Source: Dongia_A sp044226685
Lineage (GTDB): Bacteria > Pseudomonadota > Alphaproteobacteria > Dongiales > Dongiaceae
Direction of reading: 5' to 3'
DNA: 40,881 nucleotides
Assembly: GCA_044226685.1 (NCBI GenBank)
Contig: JBGAGP010000026.1
Coordinates: 1 to 40,881, forward strand
Position numbers and translations under genes: made by a program. Numbering within the stretch: position 1 is the first letter of the stretch; each line of letters starts with the position of its first letter. Positions 32,373 to 40,881 of the stretch are shown here, piece by piece. Below the pieces are notes generated by a model. The model searched no databases. It worked only from the letters and a program-made list of their open reading frames with translations, and was not told the DNA's origin.

Positions 32373-33304
32373 CAGTCGCCTCCCCGCCGGGACCGTAGCA
32401 GGCGCATCTGCAGGAGCGTCAGGGCGAGGATCGCCACGATCATCACCAGCGAGATGGCCGAGGCGTAGCCGACCTTGTTGTTGGCCCCGAAGACATATTG
32501 CCAGACCCGGTAGATCACGGTCGTGGTCGCCCCGGCGGGCCCGCCGCGGGTCAGCACGATCGCGGTGTCGAATACCTGGAACGCCCAGATCGTCGAGACC
32601 ACGACGGCGAAGAAGATGATCCGACGCAGCAACGGCAGGGTCAGGAAGCGGAACCGCGCCAGCGGCGACGCGCCATCGAGCTCTGCGGCCTGGTAGAGCT
32701 CCCCTGGCAGGCCGATGATGGCGGCGACGAAGAACATCGCCCAATAGCCGACATTGCGCCACACATCGAGGGCGACCAGGAGGCCGAGCGCGTTGCCGGC
32801 CGAGAGCCATGTGACCGGCGGCAGCCCGACCGCGCGCAGGACGGTATTGAACAGGCCGAAATCGGAATTGGTCAGGAACAGCCAGATCAGACCGGCCACA
32901 ACCCCTGGCACGAGCACGGGGAAATAGACCAGGAAGCGATAGACCGCGCCGCCTCGTTCAAGACGGGCGAGCAGAAGCGCCACGCCGAGGGCGCCGGCCA
33001 GGATCAGCGGCACCGAGCAGCCGGCGAAGACCACGGTGTTCCAGATCGCCTGGGGCGCGCCGACCAAATCGATCAGCCGGGTGAAGTTGTCGAGCCCGAC
33101 GAACTTGGTCCCACCGGTCAGGCTGCCGAAGCGCGTGCTCCACCACACCGTTCCGAAGACCGGGACGACCAGGAAGACGACGAAGCACGCGAACATCGGC
33201 GTCAGGAAGCCCCAGCCCGAGACCTCGTGCCCCCAGCGCGCCCTGCGGCGCAGGCGCACGTGCTCTTCCGGCGACAACCGCATGCGGCGCGGCGCTGCCT
33301 CCAT
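32372..33304 (-). CDS. ABC sugar transporter permease (MalF/UgpA type)
   Basis: The 310-residue protein has six membrane segments and the EAA loop in YQAAELDGASPLARFRFLTLP. The N-terminal helix (GFLTPMFACFVVFLVVPVFG) and the TRGGPAGATTTVIYRVWQYVF segment are typical of the MalF/UgpA side of these importers. A G-run just upstream serves as the ribosome site. It lies 38 bases after the binding-protein gene in the same operon. Confidence 0.93.
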   Translation of the reverse strand: MEAAPRRMRLSPEEHVRLRRRARWGHEVSGWGFLTPMFACFVVFLVVPVFGTVWWSTRFGSLTGGTKFVGLDNFTRLIDLVGAPQAIWNTVVFAGCSVPLILAGALGVALLLARLERGGAVYRFLVYFPVLVPGVVAGLIWLFLTNSDFGLFNTVLRAVGLPPVTWLSAGNALGLLVALDVWRNVGYWAMFFVAAIIGLPGELYQAAELDGASPLARFRFLTLPLLRRIIFFAVVVSTIWAFQVFDTAIVLTRGGPAGATTTVIYRVWQYVFGANNKVGYASAISLVMIVAILALTLLQMRLLRSRRGGD

Positions 33305-33342
33305 GGTCCCCCCGCGTCTTCAGTGGCGGCGACGGCCGGCGT

Positions 33343-34677
33343 TCAGTGGCCGGTTTCCTGCTTCACGACCGCCTCGACGTTGGCGATCGCTTCCTCGACC
33401 GTGGCGTCACCGGTGAAGCACTTCTGGATTTCCGCCCGGGTGAGCTCCTCGACGCTCGCCCAGCCGGCGAAGTTCTCCAGGCCGACGCTGAACTTCTGAT
33501 AGGTCGGCAGCGCCTCCGCCAGTTGCGGCGCCGCGTTCTTGCCGTAGCCATGGTCGAGCGCATCGGCCCGCGCGGGATAGGTTCCCGAGTTGTCGGCCCA
33601 ATAGGCGTCGTTCTCGCCGGTGGTCCAGAACTTCACCACCTCCCACATGAGGTCGGTGTTCTCGGACTTCGAGTTGATCATGTAGTAGGTGATGTCGTTG
33701 AAGTTCATCCGCCCGGCCGCCTGCGGCGGATTGGGGATGAGTTTCCAGTTGAACGGCAGCGGCAGTTCGACGACGGTCGTCGCCGCCAGGTCGATGGACA
33801 GGATCGCGACCTTGCCGCCGGCGAATGCCGCCGGGCCATCGTCGTAGTTGTAGGTGCCGAGCGGCGCCGCCAGATTGTCCTTGAACAAGGCGGCCATGCG
33901 CTCGGTTGCGTCGACGACTTCAGGCTTGTTGACGTTGACCGCGCTAAGATCCGGCGTCAGGAACGAGCCGCCGGCCGCACGCATCACCTGGTACCATTCG
34001 CCATATGGCTGCACGCCCAGGGCGATGGGATAGACTTCGCCTGGCTTGCTCATCTTGGCGAGGCAGTCCCGGAAGGTGTCCCAGCTATCGGCGAAGGTTT
34101 CGTCGAAGCCGGCCGCCTTCACCATGTCCATGTTCACGAACAGCGCGCTTTCGACATGGAAGCTGATTGGAACGCCCATCAGCTTCGGCCCGAAGCCGAG
34201 CGTCCGGTCCAGGTAGAGGTATTTGGCCTTCTCTTCCGCGAATGCCGGGTCGTTCACGCGCGAGGTCAAGTCGACGAACGCATCGTTGGCTTCGTAGTCG
34301 GGATAGGCGCTTTCGGTGATCATGTAGATGTCGTGGGCGCCGGCGGCGGCCGAGGTATTTATCTCCTGGTCGTCCGTGTCCCAGTCGTAGAGCCGGAACT
34401 CGAACGTCACGTCCGGGTGAAGCGCGGTGAACGCCTCGCCGATCTTCTTGTGATGGTCCGCCTCTTGCGGTGACCAAGGCCCAACGAGGAACCGCACATT
34501 GCCTTTCAAGTCCCCGGCGGCATGGGCCGGCCGGAAAGCGGCCGCAACCGAGGCGGCCGCGCCGGCCGAAAGGCCGAGCGCCAGAAGCCGCGTCACGAAG
34601 CCCCGGCGCGACAGTTTCCCCGCGGCATGCGCGTCCGCTAGGTCACGGATATGCCGATTCAATGTCCGATTGGTCAT
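33343..34677 (-). CDS. ABC sugar transporter periplasmic binding protein with Tat signal
   Basis: The 444-residue protein belongs to the extracellular solute-binding family 1 (sugar type). It begins with a twin-arginine signal: SRRGFV at 23-28, a hydrophobic stretch, and cleavage predicted after RPAHA (about 53). The mature protein has the expected NVRFLVGPWSPQEADHHKKIGEAF start and a closing WASVEELTRAEIQKCF region. It captures the sugar and hands it to the permeases. Tat export means that the protein folds before secretion, which is found in a fraction of these proteins. It is the first gene of the importer-GH140 operon, behind a strong promoter and an operator. Confidence 0.92.
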   Translation of the reverse strand: MTNRTLNRHIRDLADAHAAGKLSRRGFVTRLLALGLSAGAAASVAAAFRPAHAAGDLKGNVRFLVGPWSPQEADHHKKIGEAFTALHPDVTFEFRLYDWDTDDQEINTSAAAGAHDIYMITESAYPDYEANDAFVDLTSRVNDPAFAEEKAKYLYLDRTLGFGPKLMGVPISFHVESALFVNMDMVKAAGFDETFADSWDTFRDCLAKMSKPGEVYPIALGVQPYGEWYQVMRAAGGSFLTPDLSAVNVNKPEVVDATERMAALFKDNLAAPLGTYNYDDGPAAFAGGKVAILSIDLAATTVVELPLPFNWKLIPNPPQAAGRMNFNDITYYMINSKSENTDLMWEVVKFWTTGENDAYWADNSGTYPARADALDHGYGKNAAPQLAEALPTYQKFSVGLENFAGWASVEELTRAEIQKCFTGDATVEEAIANVEAVVKQETGH

Positions 34678-34732
34678 GCCCCACTCCCTGGCTTAAGCCC
34701 CGGCCATTTTTGGCCATTCCCTGTTTGGTCGA

Positions 34733-34751
34733 TGTACCGTTAGGCGGTACA
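34733..34751. promoter_or_regulatory. Operator candidate 1 of the MocR-type regulator
   Basis: TGTACCG-TTAGG-CGGTACA is a perfect 7+7 inverted repeat. On the minus strand it reads TTGTACC, 7 bases, GGTACAT. It covers roughly +2 to +20 of the predicted start site of the ABC operon, the position of a repressor site. The same half-site recurs at 34862-34883. Confidence 0.6.
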
Positions 34752-34759
34752 ATTGCAAT

Positions 34760-34789
34760 TTTATAGGCCTCGCTGTGCGCGCCTGTCAA
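34760..34789 (-). promoter_or_regulatory. Strong sigma-70 promoter of the ABC/GH140 operon
   Basis: On the minus strand, a perfect -35 TTGACA (34789-34784) is followed after 18 bases by TATAAA (34765-34760). It is the best promoter in the window. Transcription would start near 34753, about 75 bases before the binding-protein ATG. Confidence 0.72.
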
Positions 34790-34861
34790 CGCAGCGTTTG
34801 ATAAGTCGCCGCTAAATCGCTCTTTTAACGTACATTTTTCACTAGACCGCCTCGGCAAGTC

Positions 34862-34883
34862 ATTGTACCAGAATAGGAACAAT
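34862..34883. promoter_or_regulatory. Operator candidate 2, before the regulator gene
   Basis: ATTGTACC-AGAATA-GGAACAAT is an inverted repeat with one mismatch per arm. Its half-site TTGTACC is the same as in operator 1. It ends 13 bases before the regulator start codon, consistent with autoregulation. Confidence 0.55.
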
Positions 34884-34896
34884 CAAGGTTTCTCGA

Positions 34897-36315
34897 ATGA
34901 ATGAGTGGTATTCGGACTGGCTTCAGCACCGCGGCGACGTGGCGACGTCTTTGGCCGACACCTTGGAAGACGCGATCCGTAGCGGACGCCTTTCACCGGG
35001 TGCGCAACTGCCGACGCACCGCGATCTGTCCAAGCGACTGGGGATCGCCGTCAGCACCGTCTCACGCGCCTATGCCGAGGCGACGCGACGCGGGCTGATC
35101 GGCGGCACGGTCGGGCGCGGCACTTTCGTTCTCGCCCCCGGCAGGGATGGCGACTTCGCCGCCAACCGGGATGGCCTGCGCCCGATCGATCGCCTGTACC
35201 TGCCGCTGATGCAGCGGGAGGACGCGATCAATCTGAGCCTCAATGAGCCGCTGTCCACCGGCACCGGCGAAAGGCTGCGCGGCGCGCTGCAGGCATTGGC
35301 CTCGCGCCGCGACCTTGACGAGCTCACGCACTACCTGCCGCCGCAAGGGGAGCAGGAGCACCGCGAAACCGGTGCTGCCTGGCTGCGCCAGTTCGGGGTC
35401 GATGTCTCCGCCGACGACGTCTACGCGGTATCCGGCGGGCAAACTGCGCTGATGACCGTGTTTCTGGGCCTGGCGCGGCCGGGGGATACGGTTCTGACCG
35501 AGGAGTTGACCTGGCCGGGTGCGCTTTCCATCGGCCGGCTGACCGGCATTCGCCTGGCGCCGGTCGCCATCGACCAGGAAGGCCTTGTCCCCGAGCAATT
35601 CGAGATCGCCTGCCAGACGATGCGGCCGCGATTTCTTTACACGATGCCGACCCTGCACAACCCCACGACGGCGACCGCCAGCCTTGAACGGCGCAAGGAG
35701 ATCGTTCGCATCGCCCGCGCGCACAATGTCATCATCGTCGAGGACGACGCGTATGGATTCCTGGTGGAGCCGCGCGCGACGCCCTATTTCGCCCTCGCGC
35801 GCGACATCACGATCTACCTGACCAGCCTGTCGAAGTCGATCGTGCCGTCCTTGCGGGTCGGATTCATGGCCGTGCCGCCGCGGCTGCATCGTTCGCTGCG
35901 CTCCGCCATGCGCGCGACGACCGCCATGGTGTCGCCGCTATTGCTCGAGCTGACGACGCATTTGATCAAGAGCGGCGCGGCCGATGATGCGATCAGGTTC
36001 CAGACCGAAGCAGCGCGCACGCGCCAACGTCTCGCCGCCGCCATTCTCGGCCAGGCGGGTACGGCGCCGACGTCCCTGCACTATTGGCTGAAGCTGCCGC
36101 CGGACATGCGCAACGCCGTTTTCGTCGCCGATGCCCTGGCGAACGGCGTCGCGGTGACGCCGGGCGACGCCTTCACCGTCTTGCCGGGGCGCGACCCGGG
36201 CGGCGTGCGTCTCTGCCTCTGCGCGGAGCCGGACCAATCGAAAGTCGAGCGGGCCCTGTCGACCGTGGCACGCCTGCTGCACACCGACCACGCTGCCGCC
36301 CTCTCCATCGTGTGA
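34897..36315 (+). CDS. MocR-type regulator (GntR winged helix fused to aminotransferase domain)
   Basis: The 472-residue protein has a GntR DNA-binding domain (1-80, with LPTHRDLSKRLGIAVSTVSRAYAE) joined to a fold-type I aminotransferase-like domain (about 105-460). PLP would be held by Lys313 (TSLSKSIVPSLRVG), with HNPTT (254-258) and EDDAYG (282-287) in their normal places. MocR proteins sense an amino compound or PLP-reactive ligand and repress or activate neighbouring genes. It is divergent from the ABC/GH140 operon, and shared TTGTACC palindromes lie between them, so it very likely controls that operon and itself. A ligand that reacts with PLP would fit the amino-acid enzymes further downstream. 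Confidence 0.9.
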   Translation: MNEWYSDWLQHRGDVATSLADTLEDAIRSGRLSPGAQLPTHRDLSKRLGIAVSTVSRAYAEATRRGLIGGTVGRGTFVLAPGRDGDFAANRDGLRPIDRLYLPLMQREDAINLSLNEPLSTGTGERLRGALQALASRRDLDELTHYLPPQGEQEHRETGAAWLRQFGVDVSADDVYAVSGGQTALMTVFLGLARPGDTVLTEELTWPGALSIGRLTGIRLAPVAIDQEGLVPEQFEIACQTMRPRFLYTMPTLHNPTTATASLERRKEIVRIARAHNVIIVEDDAYGFLVEPRATPYFALARDITIYLTSLSKSIVPSLRVGFMAVPPRLHRSLRSAMRATTAMVSPLLLELTTHLIKSGAADDAIRFQTEAARTRQRLAAAILGQAGTAPTSLHYWLKLPPDMRNAVFVADALANGVAVTPGDAFTVLPGRDPGGVRLCLCAEPDQSKVERALSTVARLLHTDHAAALSIV

Positions 36316-36319
36316 CCGG

Positions 36320-37105
36320 TCAGACGGAGATCACGCCCTCCATGTAGAGCGCGCACTGCCCGGCGAGGCGCACGTCGCCGTCGATCAAGGCGCAGTGCAG
36401 TTCGCCGCCCCGCGCCGACAATTGCAAGGCGCGATGCTCCGTCCGCTTCAGCCGCTCCGACCAATAGGGCACCAATGCCAGATGCGCCGATCCGCAGACC
36501 GGGTCTTCCGGCAACCCCTCCTTTGGAGCGAAGGCGCGGGAAACAAAGTCGCAGTCCTCGCCCGGAGCCGTCACGATGACGGCATCCCGGTCGAGACGCA
36601 TCAGGCCGTCCATATCGGGAGAGGCATTCTCGACCGTCGCCTGGCTCTCGAGAAAGACGAAATACTGGGAATCTGTCCTGCGCACGTCCGCACAATCGAC
36701 GCCGAGCGCTTCGGGCAAGCCCGCCGGCGGCGCACAGCGCACTGCTGCGCTTGCCGGAAGCCGAATTGCCAGCAGGTTTCCCGGCAACTTCGAAAGCTGA
36801 AGCGTGCCCGTCCGGCGACGCAGCGTGACAGCTGAGCGATCCGGAGACAGCAACCGCAGCACCACGTGAGCCGCCGCCAACGAGGCGTGACCGACCAGCG
36901 GCACCTCGCCCATCGGCGTGAAATAGCGGATCTCGTATTCATCGCCGCGCGCCAGCAGAAATGCGACGGTCGAAATATTGTGCTCGCGTGCTATCGCCAG
37001 CAGCTGTGAATCGTCGAGCCATTGTGGCAGGCAGCAGACGACCGCCGGATTGCCCGCGAAAACCCGGGAGGCGAAGGCGTCAAGCTGGTAGATCGGCAGC
37101 TTCAT
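36320..37105 (-). CDS. PhzF-family isomerase-like protein
   Basis: The 261-residue protein has the PhzF fold signature. The N-terminus reads QLDAFASRVFAGNPAVVC, a PLVGHASLAAAHVVL segment follows, and the second half has EDPVCGSAHLALVPYW. PhzF and relatives carry out proton-shift isomerisations. The catalytic glutamate of PhzF lies in a NLSET-type motif; here that place reads NISTV (43-47), so Thr46 stands where Glu is expected. It may be inactive as an isomerase or use another residue. The ATG at 37105 gives the family start. It converges with the MocR gene (4-base gap) and begins 2 bases after the stop of a truncated SDR gene. Confidence 0.85.
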   Translation of the reverse strand: MKLPIYQLDAFASRVFAGNPAVVCCLPQWLDDSQLLAIAREHNISTVAFLLARGDEYEIRYFTPMGEVPLVGHASLAAAHVVLRLLSPDRSAVTLRRRTGTLQLSKLPGNLLAIRLPASAAVRCAPPAGLPEALGVDCADVRRTDSQYFVFLESQATVENASPDMDGLMRLDRDAVIVTAPGEDCDFVSRAFAPKEGLPEDPVCGSAHLALVPYWSERLKRTEHRALQLSARGGELHCALIDGDVRLAGQCALYMEGVISV

Positions 37106-37107
37106 CG

Positions 37108-37473
37108 CTATAGCGTTCGCGAGCAGCGCCTCCGAATGCGTCCGGCCGCCACCACCTGCTCCCGCCCTGCTTTCGCAAGTCCGGGGGTGATGTGGCTGGG
37201 ATGGATGCCAGCAAGCTGCGCCAGAACGTCGACGCGACCGGGGCGTTCCGTTGCGTCTCCCGCGAGCCGGCCTATGCCGGCGCCGGAGACGTCCGCACGC
37301 ACAAGCCTCGTGCGATTGAAGAAATGAGCAGCACACCCCGTACCGAGATCGGCGTTGATATCGGCGAGTATCGTGTGCGCCACTCCCCCCATACAGCTCC
37401 CGACCACCGTCGCATCGCTTCCACGAGACCCAATGATAACAGCACCACTCTTGCCATCGAGATTGCTCGTCAT
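37108..37473 (-). pseudogene. Truncated and degenerate SDR gene
   Basis: The frame from the ATG at 37473, with GAGGGG upstream, encodes 121 residues that follow the first half of an SDR: MTSNLDGKSGAVIIGSRGSD in place of the TGxxxGxG loop, TILADINADLGTG, LVRADVSGAGIGRL, then GRVDVLAQLAGI in place of the NNAG motif. It then runs out into unrelated sequence and stops at 37108-37110. The glycine motif, the active-site half and about 130 C-terminal residues are missing. It is a remnant that retained its start and ribosome site, and it now leads directly into the PhzF-like gene. Confidence 0.65.
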
Positions 37474-37816
37474 AGAAGCCCCTCTGACCGCGCGGTTGAG
37501 CAATGTGCTTAGCACGGCCTCAAGGAGTCAACAGAGAAACAAGAAAACGGAGATTGCACTGCGCCCGGGCACCCACCAATCAGTCGCTTCTGATTGTCCT
37601 CGAGTACAATCTCGTCAGCCTGAGCGAGGCGGCGTGAAAAGGCGATGTGTCCCCATAGAATCCGATGGTGAGTTCAAGCCATGGTGTGAGCCAGTCGTTG
37701 CTCGACGCCCGCCGGAATTGGCTGGGACAACTGACTCGAAATTGTAAAGGTCTCCTTCTTCAGAAGTGCCTTCGTCCAAAGAATGTGGGGGTCCGTTTTC
37801 TGCCAAGAGCGGACAT
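37474..37816. other. 343-base region without a supported gene
   Basis: No frame shows family similarity or a ribosome site. GC content is lower than in the flanking genes. It lies between two gene remnants (SDR and ABC ATPase) and looks like residual DNA from rearrangements next to the tRNA gene. Confidence 0.5.
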
Positions 37817-38125
37817 TTAGGCAGCCGACGATTGGTCTTGAGACAGAAGGATCGCAGCCTCGGGCTCCCAGGTCAGCCAAACGTCGCGCCCGCGGCCTTC
37901 TGATGTCGGCGCTGACGGCCGCGAGTTCTGCATCGCGACCGCGACCGGCGTCTGCAACTTCGCCACCTCTACAAAATAATGGCTGCGGTCGCCAAAATAG
38001 GCCTCCGAGTTGACCCGTCCCGCGATGGTGCCCGCCGCCATAGGCCGCTGCCATTGCAGCTGGATCTTCTCCGGCCGCACCGCGATGGTGACCGGGTTGC
38101 CCGGGCCGAAGTCAGACTTGCGCAT
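37817..38125 (-). pseudogene. C-terminal TOBE-domain remnant of an ABC transporter ATPase (PotA type)
   Basis: The 102-residue frame reads VTIAVRPEKIQLQW, then GRVNSEAYFGDRSHYFVEV and DVWLTWEPEAAILL. This is the C-terminal TOBE_2 domain of spermidine/putrescine- or iron-type ABC ATPases, with its natural C-terminus. The nucleotide-binding domain (about 240 residues) is missing. The remnant begins only 14 bases after the CCA end of the tRNA gene. The break point therefore coincides with the tRNA 3' end, as expected if DNA was inserted or lost there. Confidence 0.7.
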
Positions 38126-38139
38126 CTGATTGAAAAGGT

Positions 38140-38216
38140 TGGTGGGCCCGGCAGGACTCGAACCTGCGACAACACCGTTATGAGCGGCGCGTTCTAACCA
38201 CCTGAACTACAGGCCC
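38140..38216 (-). tRNA. tRNA with CAU anticodon, probably tRNA-Ile2 (lysidine-modified)
   Basis: A 77-base cloverleaf with encoded CCA: acceptor GGGCCTG/CGGGCCC (one G-U pair), D-stem GTTC/GAAC, anticodon stem CGCCG/CGGTG, loop CTCATAA with CAT complementary to 38180-38182, and T-arm GCAGG-TTCGAGT-CCTGC. The CAU anticodon could mean Met, but the GGGCC-type acceptor and T-arm resemble alphaproteobacterial tRNA-Ile. It lacks initiator-type features such as the unpaired first position. So tRNA-Ile2, whose C34 becomes lysidine to read AUA, is the better call. It lies downstream of rpoD on the same strand. Confidence 0.88.
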
Positions 38217-38300
38217 CCAAGGCGTCCGGGTGCGGGAAATTGGTATCAGGAAATGCGCGTGGGCGCCACGGGTCGCGCACGATTTGCCTCGCGCTCGGTC

Positions 38301-38382
38301 GTCACCCCGGCCTTGAGCCGGGGTCCATGCTGGAACCATCTCCGCAGCGGAAATATGGATCCCGGCTCAAGGCCGGGATGAC
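38301..38382. repeat. Dispersed palindromic repeat, copy 2
   Basis: Arms at 38301-38326 and 38357-38382 match as inverted copies at 24 of 26 positions. They start GTCACCCCGG and end CCGGGGTCC, and are separated by 30 bases. The left arm is identical to the reverse complement of the right arm of copy 1 at 143-223. It sits between the rpoD terminator and the tRNA gene. Confidence 0.88.
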
Positions 38383-38421
38383 GGATGAGAGGGAGCGAAC
38401 GGCCGGGATCGCCCTCGGCAG

Positions 38422-38457
38422 CAAAGAAAAAGGCACCGGCTTTGCGACCGGCGCCTT
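38422..38457 (-). terminator. Rho-independent terminator of rpoD
   Basis: On the minus strand AAGGCGCCGG (38457-38448) pairs with CCGGTGCCTT (38439-38430) around an 8-base loop, with one G-U-type mismatch, followed by a TTTTCTTT tract. It begins 24 bases after the rpoD stop. This is the most canonical terminator in the window. Confidence 0.9.
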
Positions 38458-38480
38458 GATCGTCGGGTATCGAATGGCCC

Positions 38481-40427
<1,947 letters not shown>

Positions 40428-40506
40428 TTCACACCTGCTTTACGTTTTTACGGTCGCAACGGGCAGAACCCCCGGCCCCGGCGCGACACATGTCCCTACC
40501 CTATGT

Positions 40507-40881
40507 CTAGTCGCCACTACCCGGGGCGCGGTCGAGATCGCGGCGCTGGCTCTCGCTGTCCAGGGCCATCTGTCGCGCCGCCTCGAACCGGGTCAGGGCG
40601 GAAGTCTCTGCCTGCGGGTTGCCGGGATTCGCCATCGCGCTTTCGAGCGCCTGTGCCATCGCGGTCACCTCGGGTTTCACGCTCAGCCGCTCCCTCAAAA
40701 GCCCCAACACATGCAAAACACCCTCCTCGGCGGAAACGATATCCGCCGCTGGAAGGGTGAACTTGTTGTGGCCGGTGCGCGCCGCCAGAGCCTCCAAGGT
40801 TCCGGCAAAACCCACGTCATTCAAGTGGTTCCGGAACCCGGCGGCGTCAAGGTGCGGCTCCCGGGCAGCGAGGTCTATAAT
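40507..40881 (-). CDS. dnaG: DNA primase, C-terminal end only
   Basis: The frame is open to the window edge and contributes about 124 C-terminal residues ending at TAG (40507-40509). The sequence (IIDLAAREPHLDAAGFRNHL, then FAGTLEALAARTG and RFEAARQMALDSESQRRDLD) is helical and charged, like the poorly conserved helicase-interaction end of DnaG. The call rests mainly on its position directly upstream of rpoD on the same strand, the usual dnaG-rpoD arrangement. The catalytic TOPRIM part lies outside the window. Confidence 0.7.
   Translation of the reverse strand: MIDLAAREPHLDAAGFRNHLNDVGFAGTLEALAARTGHNKFTLPAADIVSAEEGVLHVLGLLRERLSVKPEVTAMAQALESAMANPGNPQAETSALTRFEAARQMALDSESQRRDLDRAPGSGD

Noticed and set aside
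37474..37816. Small open frames such as one near 37615-37806 on the minus strand
   Set aside because: No ribosome site, no family similarity and Ser/Pro/Gly-rich composition typical of chance translation.
38140..38216. tRNA-Ile (GAU) or elongator tRNA-Met
   Set aside because: The loop reads CTCATAA, so the anticodon is CAU, not GAU. The acceptor and T-arm resemble Ile-type rather than Met-type tRNAs, so tRNA-Ile2 is preferred, though identity elements were not tested.

Overview
The window is GC-rich chromosomal DNA from an alphaproteobacterium, most likely of the Rhodospirillales/Reyranella-Hypericibacter type; the lineage is inferred. The evidence is the style of the RpoD (long N-terminal acidic region), the dnaG-rpoD-tRNA(CAU) order at the right end, tripartite tricarboxylate transporters with MmgE/PrpD and BKACE enzymes, and a dispersed palindromic repeat of the common alphaproteobacterial GTCACCCCGG...CCGGGGTCC type. 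It is a metabolically accessory region that ends in a housekeeping block (rpoD, dnaG).

Layout. (1) 1-2638, + strand: the tail of a BKACE-family enzyme, a CaiD carnitinyl-CoA dehydratase and a CaiC-like acyl-CoA ligase, which together form a carnitine/betaine-type module. (2) 2684-4672, - strand: a cysteine synthase fused to a glutaredoxin domain and a GFA-family zinc protein with a long leader. (3) 5060-10037, - strand: an operon of three consecutive MmgE/PrpD paralogues ending in an SDR that has lost most of its catalytic residues. An ornithine cyclodeaminase-family gene diverges from it. (4) 11237-17951, - strand: FadR-type GntR regulator, TctC-TctB-TctA transporter, VOC protein, TSUP permease and a YegD-like Hsp70. 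A divergent + strand operon follows: class II aldolase, AbrB-family membrane protein and a fourth MmgE/PrpD. Together these look like uptake and catabolism of an organic acid that I cannot identify. (5) 21458-23196: a decayed PAS/sensor-kinase gene and an orphan secreted protein, lower in GC and probably transferred DNA. (6) 23197-36315: a sugar and amino-acid catabolic locus. It contains a D-apionate lactonase-like protein, a GH140/DUF4038 apiosidase-like hydrolase, a classical SDR, a complete ABC sugar importer and a divergently encoded MocR-type regulator. A DSD1-family aldolase, a DadA-like oxidase and a RidA share the lactonase transcription unit. I read it as an apiose/apioside-type utilisation locus (inference). 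(7) 36320-38216: PhzF-like protein, then a truncated SDR gene, non-coding DNA and the C-terminal TOBE remnant of an ABC ATPase, which directly abuts a tRNA with a CAU anticodon. (8) 38301-40881: second palindromic repeat, rpoD with a strong intrinsic terminator, and the 3' end of dnaG.

Regulation visible in the DNA: a near-consensus promoter (TTGACA, 18 bp, TATAAA) for the ABC/GH140 operon with a TTGTACC-type operator at its start site, plus a second copy just before the MocR start codon; a TTGACA promoter that would make the GntR transcript nearly leaderless; and terminators after rpoD and after the fourth MmgE/PrpD gene. No CRISPR array, intact insertion sequence, phage gene or rRNA gene was seen.
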